Source: Membranipora membranacea (taxonomy: Eukaryota; Bryozoa; Gymnolaemata; Cheilostomatida; Membraniporidae). From it: a DNA stretch of 64,000 nt. A program made the position numbers and the translations under genes. A model generated the notes under the pieces. That model saw only the letters and a program-made list of their open reading frames with translations, did no database searches and had not been told where the DNA came from. Below are positions 12,401 through 23,453 of the stretch, piece after piece. How positions within the stretch are numbered: position 1 is the first letter of the stretch; each line of letters begins with the position of its first letter. The stretch covers positions 10,480,001 to 10,544,000 of the forward strand of contig OU612075.1 of NCBI GenBank assembly GCA_914767715.1, written 5' to 3'.

Positions 12401-15383
12401 CGATTATCAGAGGAGTGTGTAACACATGACCCTGAAACATGGCATGTCAGTCAGAACTACCATGCGCCAAATAGATGATGATTGATGTGAGAACTAGAAA
12501 GTTAAAAGGTTCTGTCGAAATTGTAACACAGAGTAAAATGCTTGGTGTAAATGCACCCTTTTCACACAATATTTGTTTCCCCCATCGATCTGGGGAAACA
12601 TTTATCTGATTCGAAAATGTCAACCGCGTGTCCAAACAGACCCGGCACCAGCAAGCCAAAGGCTTAGCCAGTCTGCTGGAAATAATAATTAGTGCTTACC
12701 TTTCTCAGTTCGTTTTCGTATTCTGTTCGGATTTCTCCTGTGTTGGCCAGCTTGACAAAAACTTGAGTCCTCATTGCACTAGCGCCTACAATAGAGTAAG
12801 AAGATACAATAAATGCTGATAATATCCCATGAATATTATTTCCACAACAACGAACAAGCATGTAAAAACAACGCTTGCCAAAACCCTTTGGCAAACACTC
12901 ATTTACCACTACCTTTCAACTTGAAAATAAACGTCAAAATATATTGCAACATCCATCATTGCAAGCCTATAAACTGCCAGTGATATCATAGCATAGCAGA
13001 CAGTGCTACAAATGTATGTTTGTTTTGCCAAGTACTACAAGCGATGTTTACATTACTATGATACTAGTGGAGTACAAATTTAGGAAATGGAATAACAAAA
13101 TAGGAAGGTCACACCGCAATTCACAGAAAAGCAGGTATTGTTTTTAACCACTATGCTGGAAGTTGCAGTTGACTGAACAGAAAGATTTTCACAAAAGCCG
13201 CCTGACTGGGAGTTAATTTTGTCACGTTAAACCAACACACTGACTCATGATTTTGGGATAACCAGATTCCATAGTAGTAAATCCATTTCAAGATAAGCCT
13301 ACGTAGTAAACCTGATCATTGGGTAAATACAATGTAACTTTTGACCTTCTTGAATGTTTCACGGCAACTAAAATCCGACAAACATTACACCAACACATAA
13401 CGCTAGCTATCAGCCAATAGAGTCACTTTCTGCCCTCATGTCATGCTGTACATGCCTGGACTTGCCAGGCAATGTATGTCTATAGCACATACGCATTGCA
13501 TCATGATAACAACATCAGTCTGTTCCTAATAAGCGAACTAAGCAACTCCACCCAAATCTTCACCAGTTAACAGATTATACCAATTTATCGGCTCCCGTCA
13601 AAATACGGTTAGTCACAAGAGGCAAGAACATGAATAACTTTACTGATCGGGCCAGTGTCAGCGCAATAAATATCTCTACCAGACACAATCTCTGTCAAAT
13701 TCAGAAAAAAAATCATTCTTGCCCTATATATGATAATACCAGAGTTGAGTCCCTATCCTAGCCACAGAATTTTATATCAGGTTAGAGGAATAAGATATAT
13801 GTATATATATGTAACAATCTGCTATAGAGATTTTAAACCAATCAATATGGTACACATGCTAGTTAGATGGAAAGCAAGGAGTCATAGAGCACCAACCACT
13901 GAAGGGTGTAGAAAGAGTCATATTTGAGTATTGGCACTGATTCAAGCCCTTACAAACCCACACAGAATCTTAGAAGTAGCCTTAACCTAGACCTACGTGA
14001 TAAAAACAGGTTATGGTTCTAAATTTAGAGAGCCTAAAGATTTATGGACAGCTAATAAATCAACATAAATAAACCTTCAAACTGTGATCTGTTAGAAGTT
14101 CCTGTGTACTGGGCAAGAGGAACATTAATCAGGATAGACAGGAACTAACTTAAATTGAATAATTAAAGTTCTTCCGTGTGAAAAAACCACCTGTTGGTCA
14201 TGTCAGATGAACTTCTAAAATCACACCGGCTGGATAGAAGTGGCCTTGACAGAAATGGTTTATTGTTTGCTACAGTATTCCGTGTCTTTCACCCTTCCAT
14301 TTTCCCTATCAGGCTGGGTGCCGAATAAACAATATACTTCTCAGTTAGCAAAGTCATCAGTAGGCTTACTTTAATCATGATAATAAAACTTTTAAGGCCT
14401 TTGCGCCCATGCTGCCAATTTTTATAGAACCTCTGGGTACTAATCAATACCTACCACAGAAGCCGTAGGACCGAAATAAACACTGACTGGTAAAAGATGT
14501 GTTTATTATGAGCCGATACAGAACCTGACACCTGTAACAACTGGGTGAATCAGTGAAGGCCCCGCTCTTAGCAAAAGTGAGCCTCAAACACGGGATCTCT
14601 CGGTGACAACCGACGTGTAGATCTCTATATATCTGGTATATCAGGCATCCACGTGAAGAGGCTTAGTTCTGTCACAGTCTATGGCTCAAAGTACCGATAT
14701 ATCTATCAGCAGGTCTCATACTCCGAGTTACAGGTATCATTAGTTATTTGTTCTACTCAAACATATCCTCATCTTATAGGGAAGACCTTGCCAAGAAAAT
14801 CTGCGCTGTTATTTGACTATTATTAGGACTATTCCATTGATTGATTGATCATGGATTTTCAGATTCTTAATCCATAAGGAACGAGGGCATATATGTACTC
14901 AAAACTTACAAACCTGACCGAAAAATCTCATAAGTAAGCTTGGGTTACAGGCCTAATAATTCAGAGGGTCTACAACATCAAGTTATACATCATCTTCATC
15001 ACATCACAATTTACATAGCCTACATAGTAGTAGTAGTAAGTAAGTAGACATACACGACAGACTAGAGTGTGAGATTATATATTCTCTGTGTCAAACTTAC
15101 CTGTTTTCTTGGGTGTTTCTGCACCTGTCAGCCTTGCTTTGACTTCCTCAGGATAGTTCTTCTGTATATAATTCCACTTCTCTGTATTTACAAGGGTTCC
15201 ATTCCTTGATTGTAATCTTGCCCAACTACCAATTCTTTTTCTGCAGAGTGGGCATTGCAAATTTGACTTTTTAAGAATCTCATCAAAGCATGGCTTGCAT
15301 AGGCAATGTTCACAAGGCAAAACCACAGGCTCTATGAAAATATTTAGGCATACTGTGCAATGGGAAGCCGACTGTGAACCCAT
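445..15383 (-). CDS. RNF168: RNF168-type RING E3 ubiquitin ligase, 11 coding exons, 558 aa
   Basis: Exons from 5' to 3' on the minus strand: 15101-15383, 12700-12785, 10917-11021, 9065-9094, 7277-7505, 5668-5911, 4586-4675, 3520-3660, 1725-1946, 1141-1211, 445-620. All have GT/AG borders and matching phases; total 1677 nt. The ATG is preceded by an in-frame TAG. Residues 9-47 form a C3HC4 RING (C9, C12, C24, H26, C29, C32, C44, C47), followed by RIGSWARLQSRNGTLVN as in RNF168. Residues 104-123 (GEIRTEYENELRK) match the LR-motif-1 region, and 130-147 (EENAASERLIKEILAKEE) match the UMI ubiquitin-binding helix. The middle is Ser/Thr-rich and probably disordered. The C-terminus has a MIU-like helix (DEVYARKLQNMY, 512-523), then RCAGSGNEYNTRKRKR, resembling LR motif 2. 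In vertebrates RNF168 is nuclear and ubiquitylates H2A K13/K15 at DNA breaks; that role is inferred here. I see no clear MIU1. Length is close to human RNF168 (571 aa). The paralogue RNF169 is the main alternative name. Confidence 0.9.
4351..4457. repeat. Short inverted repeat in RNF168 intron
   Basis: GGAAAACTCCAGCT at 4351-4364 is matched by its reverse complement (one extra T) at 4443-4457, leaving a loop of about 80 bp. It looks like a small foldback element in the intron between exons 7 and 8. Confidence 0.5.
4586..4675 (-). CDS. RNF168: Exon 7 of RNF168-type gene (90 nt, Ser/Thr-rich)
   Basis: A TTGTATTTGCAG acceptor and a GTACGT donor bound 90 nt that start with one nucleotide and end with two. 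This matches both the exon before (ends with two) and the one after (starts with one). It encodes a Ser/Thr/Asn-rich stretch. Skipping also keeps the frame, so it may be optional. Confidence 0.65.
6964..7001. repeat. 17-bp-arm hairpin, AT-rich
   Basis: CATAGAGTTATTATATA at 6964-6980 is followed after a few bases by its reverse complement ending at 7001. A neighbouring shorter inverted repeat (GGTTGCTGGTAG ... CTAGCAACC, about 7018-7061) follows directly. Confidence 0.55.
7085..7165. repeat. Small hairpin repeat (family 1), copy 1
   Basis: CTGCAATCCAGTTGCTCCCC near the left end pairs with GGGAGCAACTCTAAATGCAG near the right end, around a GC-richer centre. Sequences of the same design lie at about 48108-48192 and 55310-55415, so this is a dispersed MITE-like family. 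Confidence 0.5.
7672..7857. mobile_element. Foldback MITE, ~70-bp arms
   Basis: The left arm (7672-7741) starts TTTGACTCTTTGACCC and runs to GCGAAATTAACAA. The right arm (7788-7857) is its near-perfect reverse complement, ending GGGTCAAAGAGTCAAA. The loop is about 46 bp. No coding capacity. It lies in the RNF168 intron between exons 4 and 5. I see no clear target-site duplication. Confidence 0.8.
9065..9094 (-). CDS. RNF168: 30-nt microexon (exon 4) of RNF168-type gene
   Basis: On the minus strand a TTTATAG acceptor precedes ten complete codons (ENKPQSALDE), followed by a GTAAGA donor. Both neighbouring exon junctions are phase 0, so skipping it would remove ten residues just after the UMI helix without a frameshift. 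That makes it a plausible cassette exon. Confidence 0.75.
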
Positions 15384-15680
15384 TTGAAAGTGTTTAGTAA
15401 AAATCGAATTCTATACTTTGAAATCTGATTTGAGTCATGAAATTATCTCAGAGCTGTATCCGGTTAGTGCAAATTCACAGGATACACACAATAAGTCACA
15501 ATGAGGTCTCTGGAATCTGTTCTCTATATTGTCGATAGATAAATACCATGCTTGACATAGTTTTTGCTGAGATGTTGTTGTTTCTTGGCCTATTTTATTT
15601 ACATTTGGGCAGGAATTTATTTCCCACGTAACTTGTTTCTGTTAACTTTGCCAAGCCCCTTAACCTAACACAAAATCTTA
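15384..15680. promoter_or_regulatory. Candidate bidirectional promoter between RNF168- and THUMPD2-type genes
   Basis: These 297 bp separate the ATG of the minus-strand RNF168-type gene from the ATG of the plus-strand THUMPD2-type gene, so both 5' UTRs and core promoters should lie here unless there are distant non-coding exons. I see no TATA box in a convincing position and no CpG-rich island. There is a TGTCGATAGATA stretch near 15531 and a CACGTAA near 15627. That it is shared is inferred from spacing and orientation. Confidence 0.55.
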
Positions 15681-18600
15681 ATGGATGCTGGCAGGAAAAT
15701 GATGATGTGCTGTACTTGTGGCAGAGGCATGGGGTTGTTTGTGAGAAAGGAGCTCAAAGGAATTGGAGCTGACTTTTGCCACTCTCCTCCCTCAGAATTA
15801 ATTGGAAAAAGAAAACAAAGCTCACAACCAGGTCCAATAATAATAACAGATAATAGCATGGGGCCAGCAGTTGAAGAGGTTGGTTGCACCTTACGTGACT
15901 CTCACTATTATTCCCACTGTTGGTTACTTATGTTGAAATAAGCCTGTGTTGCACACACATATGTTGACACGACTTGATTAGCCAGGCCCAATGTGTTGGC
16001 TAGTATTTGATCACTACCTTGACTTGACTTTTATAGTTGAGGGTTACAATAATATATATTCACTGTAGCCCATGTCATGACTGCCATGCACAACCCATTG
16101 CATGCATTGATGATCAAACCTTGATCATCAATGCATGCAATGCTATCTAATAGTAATGCCCTTGGCCTAAATAGCTATGCTGCACTAGGGCGTACAGCAA
16201 TCAGAAACCATGGAATCTAGCTTTTACCACTGTTGCTGTAATTCATGATGAGTCAAATCATCAACTTTGTCCACTTGATAGGACAATTTAATATTCAACT
16301 GTTGACTTTTGAAGGTTGCTTCAACTGAAGGAAAGATATTTTTCACAGTTCCAGAATCAGTCTCAAGTGCGCAGCTGTTGAGTTTGAGAACTGTGGAGCG
16401 TGTTTTTATTGTGGCATTCCGATCAAAAAGCCCACATCTCACCGACGGTAGGTTATGCTAAATTGGTCTGTCACATAAGAGCTCTTCTTTAGTATGGCAA
16501 AAAAAAATCCCCAATATTTCTGCACATTGAGGATACCATATACAATTTTTATTTGTGAGTAACCCCGATCAATGTTTCGAGAGTTAAAAACGCATTCGAT
16601 GAATCGACTTGAATTGGTCTGTCAGTTCCTTGACTTGTTCTAATCCTCATCTTATCCTACATAGATCAAATTATAACAGCAACGAGCAGAAATAAAGATC
16701 TCATTGGGAATGCACTCTTGACTTGGAATCGGTTGTTTCGACATCAGCAACGGCTTAAATCCTACTCGCGTACATACATCAACCACAGGTGAGAGAGTAA
16801 AATTTTCAGTCAGAGCAAAGAACAACATTGTTACAGAGGCCTTAGCATCAGGAAGCAGAGATGGCGTAACTTAAACTCCTACTGCTGATTTTGACTTGTA
16901 TTCTATATTGACTACATTTACCTTTGCACAGTCCTTGCTAATTTGATTGATCATTTACTCTAATATGCTGAATATGGGGTAAGCCCCATTTGAAGGTAGG
17001 TGTGCATTGCGAGAAGATAATGATAATACATTACTTTCTCAATGGTCTTCTTAGCCTTGTTTTTATTGGATTGCACCAGTGATAGAGCAAGTTGTTCAGA
17101 GCATCGCCAAGTCTTGTCGGAGTTAATCGTTCTGTAAATCTTGTGCAAAGAAGTTACCATTTTTAGGGAGTTGTCCCATCCCTGAACCCAGTTATTAAGG
17201 GGACAACTCCAAAGTATTGCTCCTGACAGTATGCTTGATTATTGCAGTGGTCTAGGAGAATGTGACTAGATCATTCTAAAGCATCTGCAAAATCAATCAA
17301 TATAGTTACTAAGCTTTTGAAATAGACTATTAGTTGTTATTCAAGTGGTTGCTCAGCAAGATATACCCTCACAATTCTTAATATGATTCAATATTGCAGA
17401 AAAAGGAAACTTTCAGAGCCTACTGCTGATATCCAGAGTCAAAAACTGACAGAAGAATGTGAGTAGGATTTTGAAATGATCATCATTCACATAAAACCCT
17501 AGATTAGATACATTCTATCCATCCACAACTGTATAATGGTAGTTCGGGTGCCCGAATATCGAGATCTACCCGCAAAATACACAAATAGTTGAAATTTCCT
17601 ATTGGTTGTCACTTCTACAAAGCTTTACTTCATTGTTAAAGAGGTAGGAATCGAAGGGGGTGCACGGGGATTAATCATGTGAAGTGACAGGCAAGACCAT
17701 TGGCTGATCAATGTAATTAGAGGCGGAGAATGGCCTTGGTCTCCGCCTCTAACAGCCAGTCCACGGTGCGTTCTCAAGTGGTCAAGTGTGTTATATAAGA
17801 AATTGTGATTCGCAGACACCCATAAATAAAGTTGAATAGAAGCTATGATATAGCTATTGTTGTGTTGGCTCATCACACTTGGGATTATAGGGTTTAATTA
17901 CAACGGTCAATTTCAATCTTGACAACGGTTTCTAGGCAACCTCTAAAACCATAAATCATAACGTCAAAATTGACCAATAAGAGCTCGTATATTTTGAAGC
18001 GGATGATTTGAAATCATCGGAACTGGGCAATTTCGTATGACATCAGTCATATTTTCACCACTTTCCAATGCCATTATTGGAATGAAAATTTATTGGGCAT
18101 GTGTATCACACAATTCCGCATCAGCTTGTCTGATTCCCATTAAAAATAATTCACTGCTTCTCCTCTTAATTCCGAAAAAGCAGGAGGAATTTGAGTGCTG
18201 CTAACCCCATTTGAATTTGATATGGCTGGGTGATCGCTTTACATTGACTGGCCCTTATATACCGGTCGAGGCACTTTAAGTGGCAGCTCAACATTATAAC
18301 CAAGAGCAAGATTGCTAGCAATATCCCAAATTATGAGCTGAAACAGTTGGATCATTGAATTCCATATCTAGAATAGCATCATTAGCTTTCTTTTGCCAAA
18401 CAATGGGTTGTAAAAATTGCCAGTCCCCTTTAGCATTCTAGGAAAGCCTAAGTCAATGACATCGAAGGCAATTTATAACTGTTTACAGTTTGTGAACAAG
18501 ACTATTTCTCAGGCCTTATATTCATGCTAGTAGGGATAGCCAATCAGATCAATGTCATATCAGCTCCTGTGTTGAGAGTTCTAACTGTATAAGGTTATGT

Positions 18601-21226
18601 TGATGTTTCCATTCCATGAGAAGATTTAATTCAGTGAGTTGGATGCATTAGGAGAGACAATCAAACCATTCATATTCCTTTTCATCAGACAAACGGCAGT
18701 GGAAGCTTTTAATTACACACTTTGTGCTTTATATTTTTTTTTCAGCTGTTGATGAAAAATCAGCAACCGTGAGGATTAGTGTGAAAATTACTGGAGAAGC
18801 TCAAAAGAGTATATCTCAGGATGAAGTGAGGGCTTCTGTTTGTGAGAGAATAGGCGGTACTATCCACGGTCAGAGTATGGTTGTAACTGGAGACGCAGAA
18901 ACAACACTCAATATCATCTACAGGTAATGGTATTTGTACAATGGCACTGTGATGTGATTCAGTGTTAGCAAATCCAACCTTGTGCTGACAGACAACCTTG
19001 TGAATTTCTAGTAGCAATAGTAGTGTGTAGTTTAGAAAAATTGTCAGGGTTTGAAATTTTATTATCTCAAGCTGAAAAATTATGGCAACACTTACATATT
19101 TTACTTTTTCACAATGCGAAACTCAAGTCTATATCATGTATGGAGTAAGAAACGGGATGGTTCTTGCTTTGATTAGCGTTGATTGAAAAGTAAAGAGAGT
19201 ATTACCCTGTAGTATGCAATTACCCTTAGACATACAATACCAAAAATGTTACGGTAGCCCATCACTCCCTTCCTTGAAATACATAATAGCTATTCAATAT
19301 CTGATTCAACATATAAGTAAACAATTTTTGTCATTTTCAGTGAGAATCTTCTACTTGTGGGTGTGCCCATATCCTGTGAACCCCTTTCCACAAGGAGCTA
19401 CATCAAATCACACGGACTGAGGCCTACAACATGTGCGGCCATGATCCAACTGGGTAAAGAAATCTAAATTTAATTTATATTTTATATTTTATAAAACTTA
19501 TCATTACATTCATTGGCAAATTGACATGAGCAATTTTTATACTAGAATCTCAAACATCACATTAAATTATGAATTCTGGGCAAAGACGCTAAGTAGAATC
19601 CGAAGTATCGTCAACCTTTCCCAATAACTGTGGAGTGGACGGAGTGCGAATATTATTTATGAAAGTATATATTGTCACTCCATTTCCACAGGTGTGTTTA
19701 AAATGTGATCAGGTTGTATGACTTGGTCCGTTTAACGGTCAGTATGCGTTAGATGTTTGAAGCAATGTCTTGTGAATCTTTGTTCTTGTTACTGAACACT
19801 ACTGCTGTAAGAATATCCTTTTCGCTTTGTGAGGTCTCATAGTCATCAAAATATAAATTTAACTTATAAGTCTTATTTTTAGCATTGCCATTATGAAAGA
19901 AAATGCATTTTTCTCATAATTTTTTATTTAGCGGAGATAAAGAGCAGTGATGTCATATTGGACCCTTTCTGTGGCGCTGCTACCATACTAATAGAGGCTG
20001 TTAATCAGCAGCCAGCTGCTCACTACATTGGTATAGACGATAAGATGGTGCAGCTCCAGCAAGCCTGTGAGAATGTAGAACATTATTCTCAGGTCTCAAA
20101 TCAGAAAGTGTTAAATGTTCAGCTCATGCTGGGCAATGCAAAAAGTATGTAATAAGAAATGTTTCGTTTAACAAACAACTTCGAATGTGATGCGGAGTCA
20201 ATTTAGACTACACATGCAATGATTCAGGTGCATTTCTTACATTCAAAAACTCATCCAATGTTGTTTTCATAACCGTCGCCCTGATCTGAGCACGGAGAAG
20301 ATTAGTTCAAAACTCCTAGATCTGGGAAACACTAAAATCAGAAGTTATCTTCTATTGTAAAGTTTATGAAAGGACAACTCCAAAATATATGGATGGTATC
20401 TTTTTGCTTGCGTTGTTTGTTAATGAAAAGCGTTGCATTGGGGAGAATGTTAGAGAGTGATGTTTATGCAGGCAACTTAACAACTCTGTCATGTCCAAAA
20501 TATCCTACCAGGGCTAAAAACTCAACAGTCAATTTCATGCAAAGCAGTCAACTAAGGAATGGAAAAGTAATAAAACTTAGAGAGACCAGTGTAATTCTAC
20601 AAATAATCATCAAATGACTGCTGAGCCTAAAAGCAAATCAAGGATATATATTTTGTTGCCCATGATAGAGTTTTGTGATGAGAGAAGATGGGATAATAAT
20701 ATTGGTTGTATTATTATCTGGTTTATTTGCAGATATACCTGTCAGGGATCGCTCTGTAGATGTGATTCTTACAGACCTTCCATTTGGAAAGAAGCACAGA
20801 GCTAAGCAGCTACATCACCTCTACACTCACTGCTGTCAGCAGCTCTATAGGTTTGTTACATTAATGGCGATTGATCAAATATAGAAGAATATCAGAAAAT
20901 TTAGAAATCTCTATAGGCCTACCCTTCGTTTCTTAGCCAAACCAATTTTCTCTTGGTAGATAAAGATTGGTAGCACATAAATATCACTATCCAGGTTTTA
21001 TGATATTCATGTCCTCTAATTCTCAAGTTGTTATGAATTGTACTCTTCAACGTACTCTTGTTTTTGTAGAGTGTTGACTGTCGGAGGCTGTGCTGTTATT
21101 CTTACTAGCAAAGCTATGCTGAATCATCTGAAGGAGGCTGCGATTACTGAGAGATTTACAGTAGTGAGTGAACACTTTATCACTCTCGGAAGGACTGAAG
21201 CCTATATCATAAAATTACAAAAGTGA
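15681..21226 (+). CDS. THUMPD2: THUMPD2-type THUMP-domain RNA guanosine-N2 methyltransferase
   Basis: Resolved exons: 15681-15878, 16315-16447, 17400-17458, 18746-18923, 19341-19453, 19932-20144, 20733-20850, 21070-21226. From 17400 onward all junction phases match. The start MDAGRKMMMCCTCGRGMGLF resembles the THUMPD2 N-terminus. Exon 2 has GKIFFTV and VERVF as in the N-terminal ferredoxin-like part. The 18746 exon is THUMP-like (VRISVKITG...). The next has RSYIKSHGLRPTTCAAMIQL, leading into the methyltransferase. DPFCGAATILIEA is the SAM-binding motif I, and TDLPFGKK is the catalytic D/N-x-P-F/Y motif. The last exon ends GRTEAYIIKLQK. The human protein is reported to make m2G in U6 snRNA with TRMT112. 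The exon(s) joining 16447 to 17400 are not settled. One candidate is 16810-16867, which fits upstream by phase but ends in phase 0 where two extra nucleotides are needed. The exon 1 donor (GTTGGT) is weak. Confidence 0.88.
16097..16141. repeat. Perfect 21-bp-arm palindrome
   Basis: ATTGCATGCATTGATGATCA and one more A form the left arm (16097-16117). A 3-nt spacer ACC follows, and 16121-16141 is the exact reverse complement. It lies in intron 1 of the THUMPD2-type gene. Confidence 0.85.
16982..17165 (-). other. Unexplained exon-like ORF, antisense in THUMPD2 intron
   Basis: The minus strand is open across this stretch and beyond its ATG (17160). It encodes a charged segment ending SNKNKAKKTIEK. 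It has an acceptor-like TTTACAG near 17130 and a donor-like AAA|GTAATG near 17033. It sits where the plus-strand THUMPD2 model lacks an exon, and its composition resembles the missing linker. Its phases do not fit that gap, and the strand is wrong. It could be chance, an inverted segment, or an unrelated exon. Confidence 0.2.
17167..17210. repeat. 11-bp inverted repeat (GGAGTTGTCCC)
   Basis: GGAGTTGTCCC at 17167-17177 pairs with GGGACAACTCC at 17200-17210. A related GGACAACTCCAAA string recurs near 20373, suggesting a short dispersed element. Confidence 0.45.
17717..17752. repeat. 13-bp-arm GC-rich hairpin
   Basis: TTAGAGGCGGAGA (17717-17729) pairs with TCTCCGCCTCTAA (17740-17752). Imperfect outer pairing (TTGGCTG/CAGCCA) extends the stem. 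It is notably GC-rich for its surroundings. Confidence 0.55.
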
Positions 21227-22599
21227 ACTTAACATCCTGCTGCATACTTCAGACCCTAAGATTCAATTTCCAAGTTTCCTGTTCCATATTTGAAAATTGA
21301 AATTGAGTTTAATTTGTGAATTTGGTTATTATATATCTGTTACAAAATGATACAAACTGGCCTCATTTTGTAGCCATTTCCTTGCAACGCACTCTGAAAC
21401 CTCAATTCTCAAGTCTATTGATAATGACTCTTTTTCAGTTTTTTTTGTAGGTTGAGCTACAACACCTAGTGAGGCTAACAAAGGTCAATTGGAAGTGACC
21501 TAATTTCAATACATAAACATGAAACTCACATCTATTCTAACTATATTTGCAGTAAAACTGGGTAAAAAACTTGTGGTGTAATGAAATCTAGAATGGTGGT
21601 TAGGTTTGATTTATAACCTGCCTCCTAATACCTCGCAATCAACACAACAATTTGGATATCTCCATAACCTTTTACTCTGATGAAAGAATGACATTGGGGG
21701 GGGGATTTCCTCCGCTCATTCAGTCAGTGTATCTCCAGAAAATATGGCATTAGTTCCCAAAGTCTCCCACACTCATTAATCTTGAACTCTTTGACCTGGG
21801 TATGCTATTTTGGCAATAGGTTCCTCTAGCGATGGACGCCTGGGATATCTTTAGTTTGCTATGTTACTCCCAAAGAGGCAACTTGTCCAGCATTCATCGT
21901 GGCTGTATTAGACTAGTATGTTTTCAGCTTTACCCCCGGCGTAATGCTTGCTTTGGAACCACTCCATGCATGGATAGCAAGCCACGGCAGACAAGAGACC
22001 CTTGCCCTCGCCTTTCTATCTATCTGGAGATGTTGTCCGTCCATACCAGTGTATTGAACAACATCAGAGAATTTTCCATGGCCGTTCCTGTCTATCTTTG
22101 GATGTTTTCTGTCCATACTTGTTTATGGGGTAACATCAGACAAATTCCCGTGTCTGTCCTTGTCGATATTCATACCTGTCCAGCACAGACTCTCCTGTCC
22201 GTCCAACTGAGCCCAAACCATGGACAGCAAGGAAGTGATATGAGGTGAAGGGGAAGGGAAGTTACATGGATTTCAGATTGTAGGTTGTCAAGTAGACTTC
22301 TTTGCTGACAGAGTGGATCACTTTGCATCAGTTTTTCGGGTGTGTATTATACAACAGATCACGACAAGTGCTTGGGCAACGGACTTATTTGAGTCTATGG
22401 TTAAGTAAAAGTGGACAGTCCCATGGATGAATGATTGTGTGATTGTATGTTTGTGTACGTATGACAAAAGTCAGTAGCTGGCTATGGGCCTTGCCCCCGA
22501 CATCTGCATAATTCATCGTGAATCAAATACGCTTAGACATAACTGAAATCTACCGATTTAGAAATTTTCCATGTTCTATAGGTCCCTGAGACTGAAATT

Positions 22600-23120
22600 C
22601 ATGTTGGTTTGAATAACCGTGACCAGCCCCTTCTCCAGGAGGATGTTCCAAACAAACAAATTTTCTCATTAGCAATAGATACAACATACAGTGGTGCGCG
22701 TACCGCTGCACAACACACTGTGTGTTGATGAGCATCTCAATCAATCTCATTGATCCCTCAGTGCAATTTGTAAGTTTTGGTGGTTTGACATAATTGGTGT
22801 GTTTACGCTGTTGAGCAACCAGGGAGGCTGCCAACTCTTCATTGTTTCAGTGCAACAATGTTCGCCCCATCACTCTCATGCTTATACTCTAAGCCAAACC
22901 AATGCAGGGAGGTTTGCTTTCCATCAACTCATCGGCGCAAAGTTTCTATCGTCAAGGCACCAGCCCCTCGTGCCATAGTTCACTACTCAAATTCACCACA
23001 TTGAGCATAGTACAACTCATACACAAGTCAGAGAGATGACTTGTTTGCGCTACAGCCAGTGGGCTGACTGTGATTTCCTGTCTCGCTCTGCCTGCTTTTT
23101 ATGAGAGGGCCAAGCTTTTA
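22600..23120. repeat. Interspersed repeat, copy 1 (inverted copy near 62.2-62.6 kb)
   Basis: Read in reverse complement, this region matches 62225-62640 over several hundred bases with substitutions and small indels. Shared landmarks include GCAGGCAGAGC, CAGTCAG-TCACTGGCTGTAGC, TTTGCGCCGATGAG, GTTGCA-TGAAACAATGAAGAGTTG and GATGCTCATCAACACAC. There is no coding signal. It is a diverged transposable-element family of unknown class. Confidence 0.65.
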
Positions 23121-23304
23121 ATCCTATGTTTGTAATACCTTAGATATAACTCAGACTCACTTTGATTTTACACCCTGCAGAGATTAAACTACTGAGCTTT
23201 GATTCGGGTCTAACCTACATAAATAATCAGAAGAAAAAAATTATCTTCTTCTAGGATGCCCATCATAGACACCACGCTAGTTAAAGTTCTTTTATACTAG
23301 CCCA

Positions 23305-23390
23305 GTTGCTGTTAAGGCCGTTCCATTATGGAGTGCCAGTGCTGTAGGTGGCTGGTGATTGATAATGGAATGCCAATAGCCGTAACTGTG
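23305..23390. repeat. Hairpin repeat (family 2) upstream of unrecognised gene
   Basis: TTCCATTATGGAGTGCC and GATAATGGAATGCC form an imperfect hairpin. Related hairpins with GGCATTCC-GTTATCA ... GCATGGGATGCC architecture occur near 1463-1560 and 37555-37650. The upstream ATG at 23328 falls inside this repeat, so 23454 is the safer start for the following gene. Confidence 0.45.
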
Positions 23391-23453
23391 ACTATTGGTC
23401 AGACACTAAATTCATTCAAATTGCTATCAAAGGTACTATTTTTTGTAGACAAA

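Larger units (their letters stand above)
21227..23453. other. Intergenic stretch, no supported gene
   Basis: The spacer between the THUMPD2-type gene and the next gene. A 138-codon ORF at 21832-22248 is built on two loose copies of a ~90-bp segment (TCTATCT-GGATGTT-TCTGTCCATAC...) and does not look like protein. 22600-23120 is an interspersed repeat seen inverted near 62.2 kb. 23305-23390 is a hairpin repeat just before the next gene. Confidence 0.6.

Noticed and set aside
21832-22248. 138-codon ORF on the plus strand
   Set aside because: It spans two loose copies of a ~90-bp segment, has no domain or splice context, and its composition follows the repeat.
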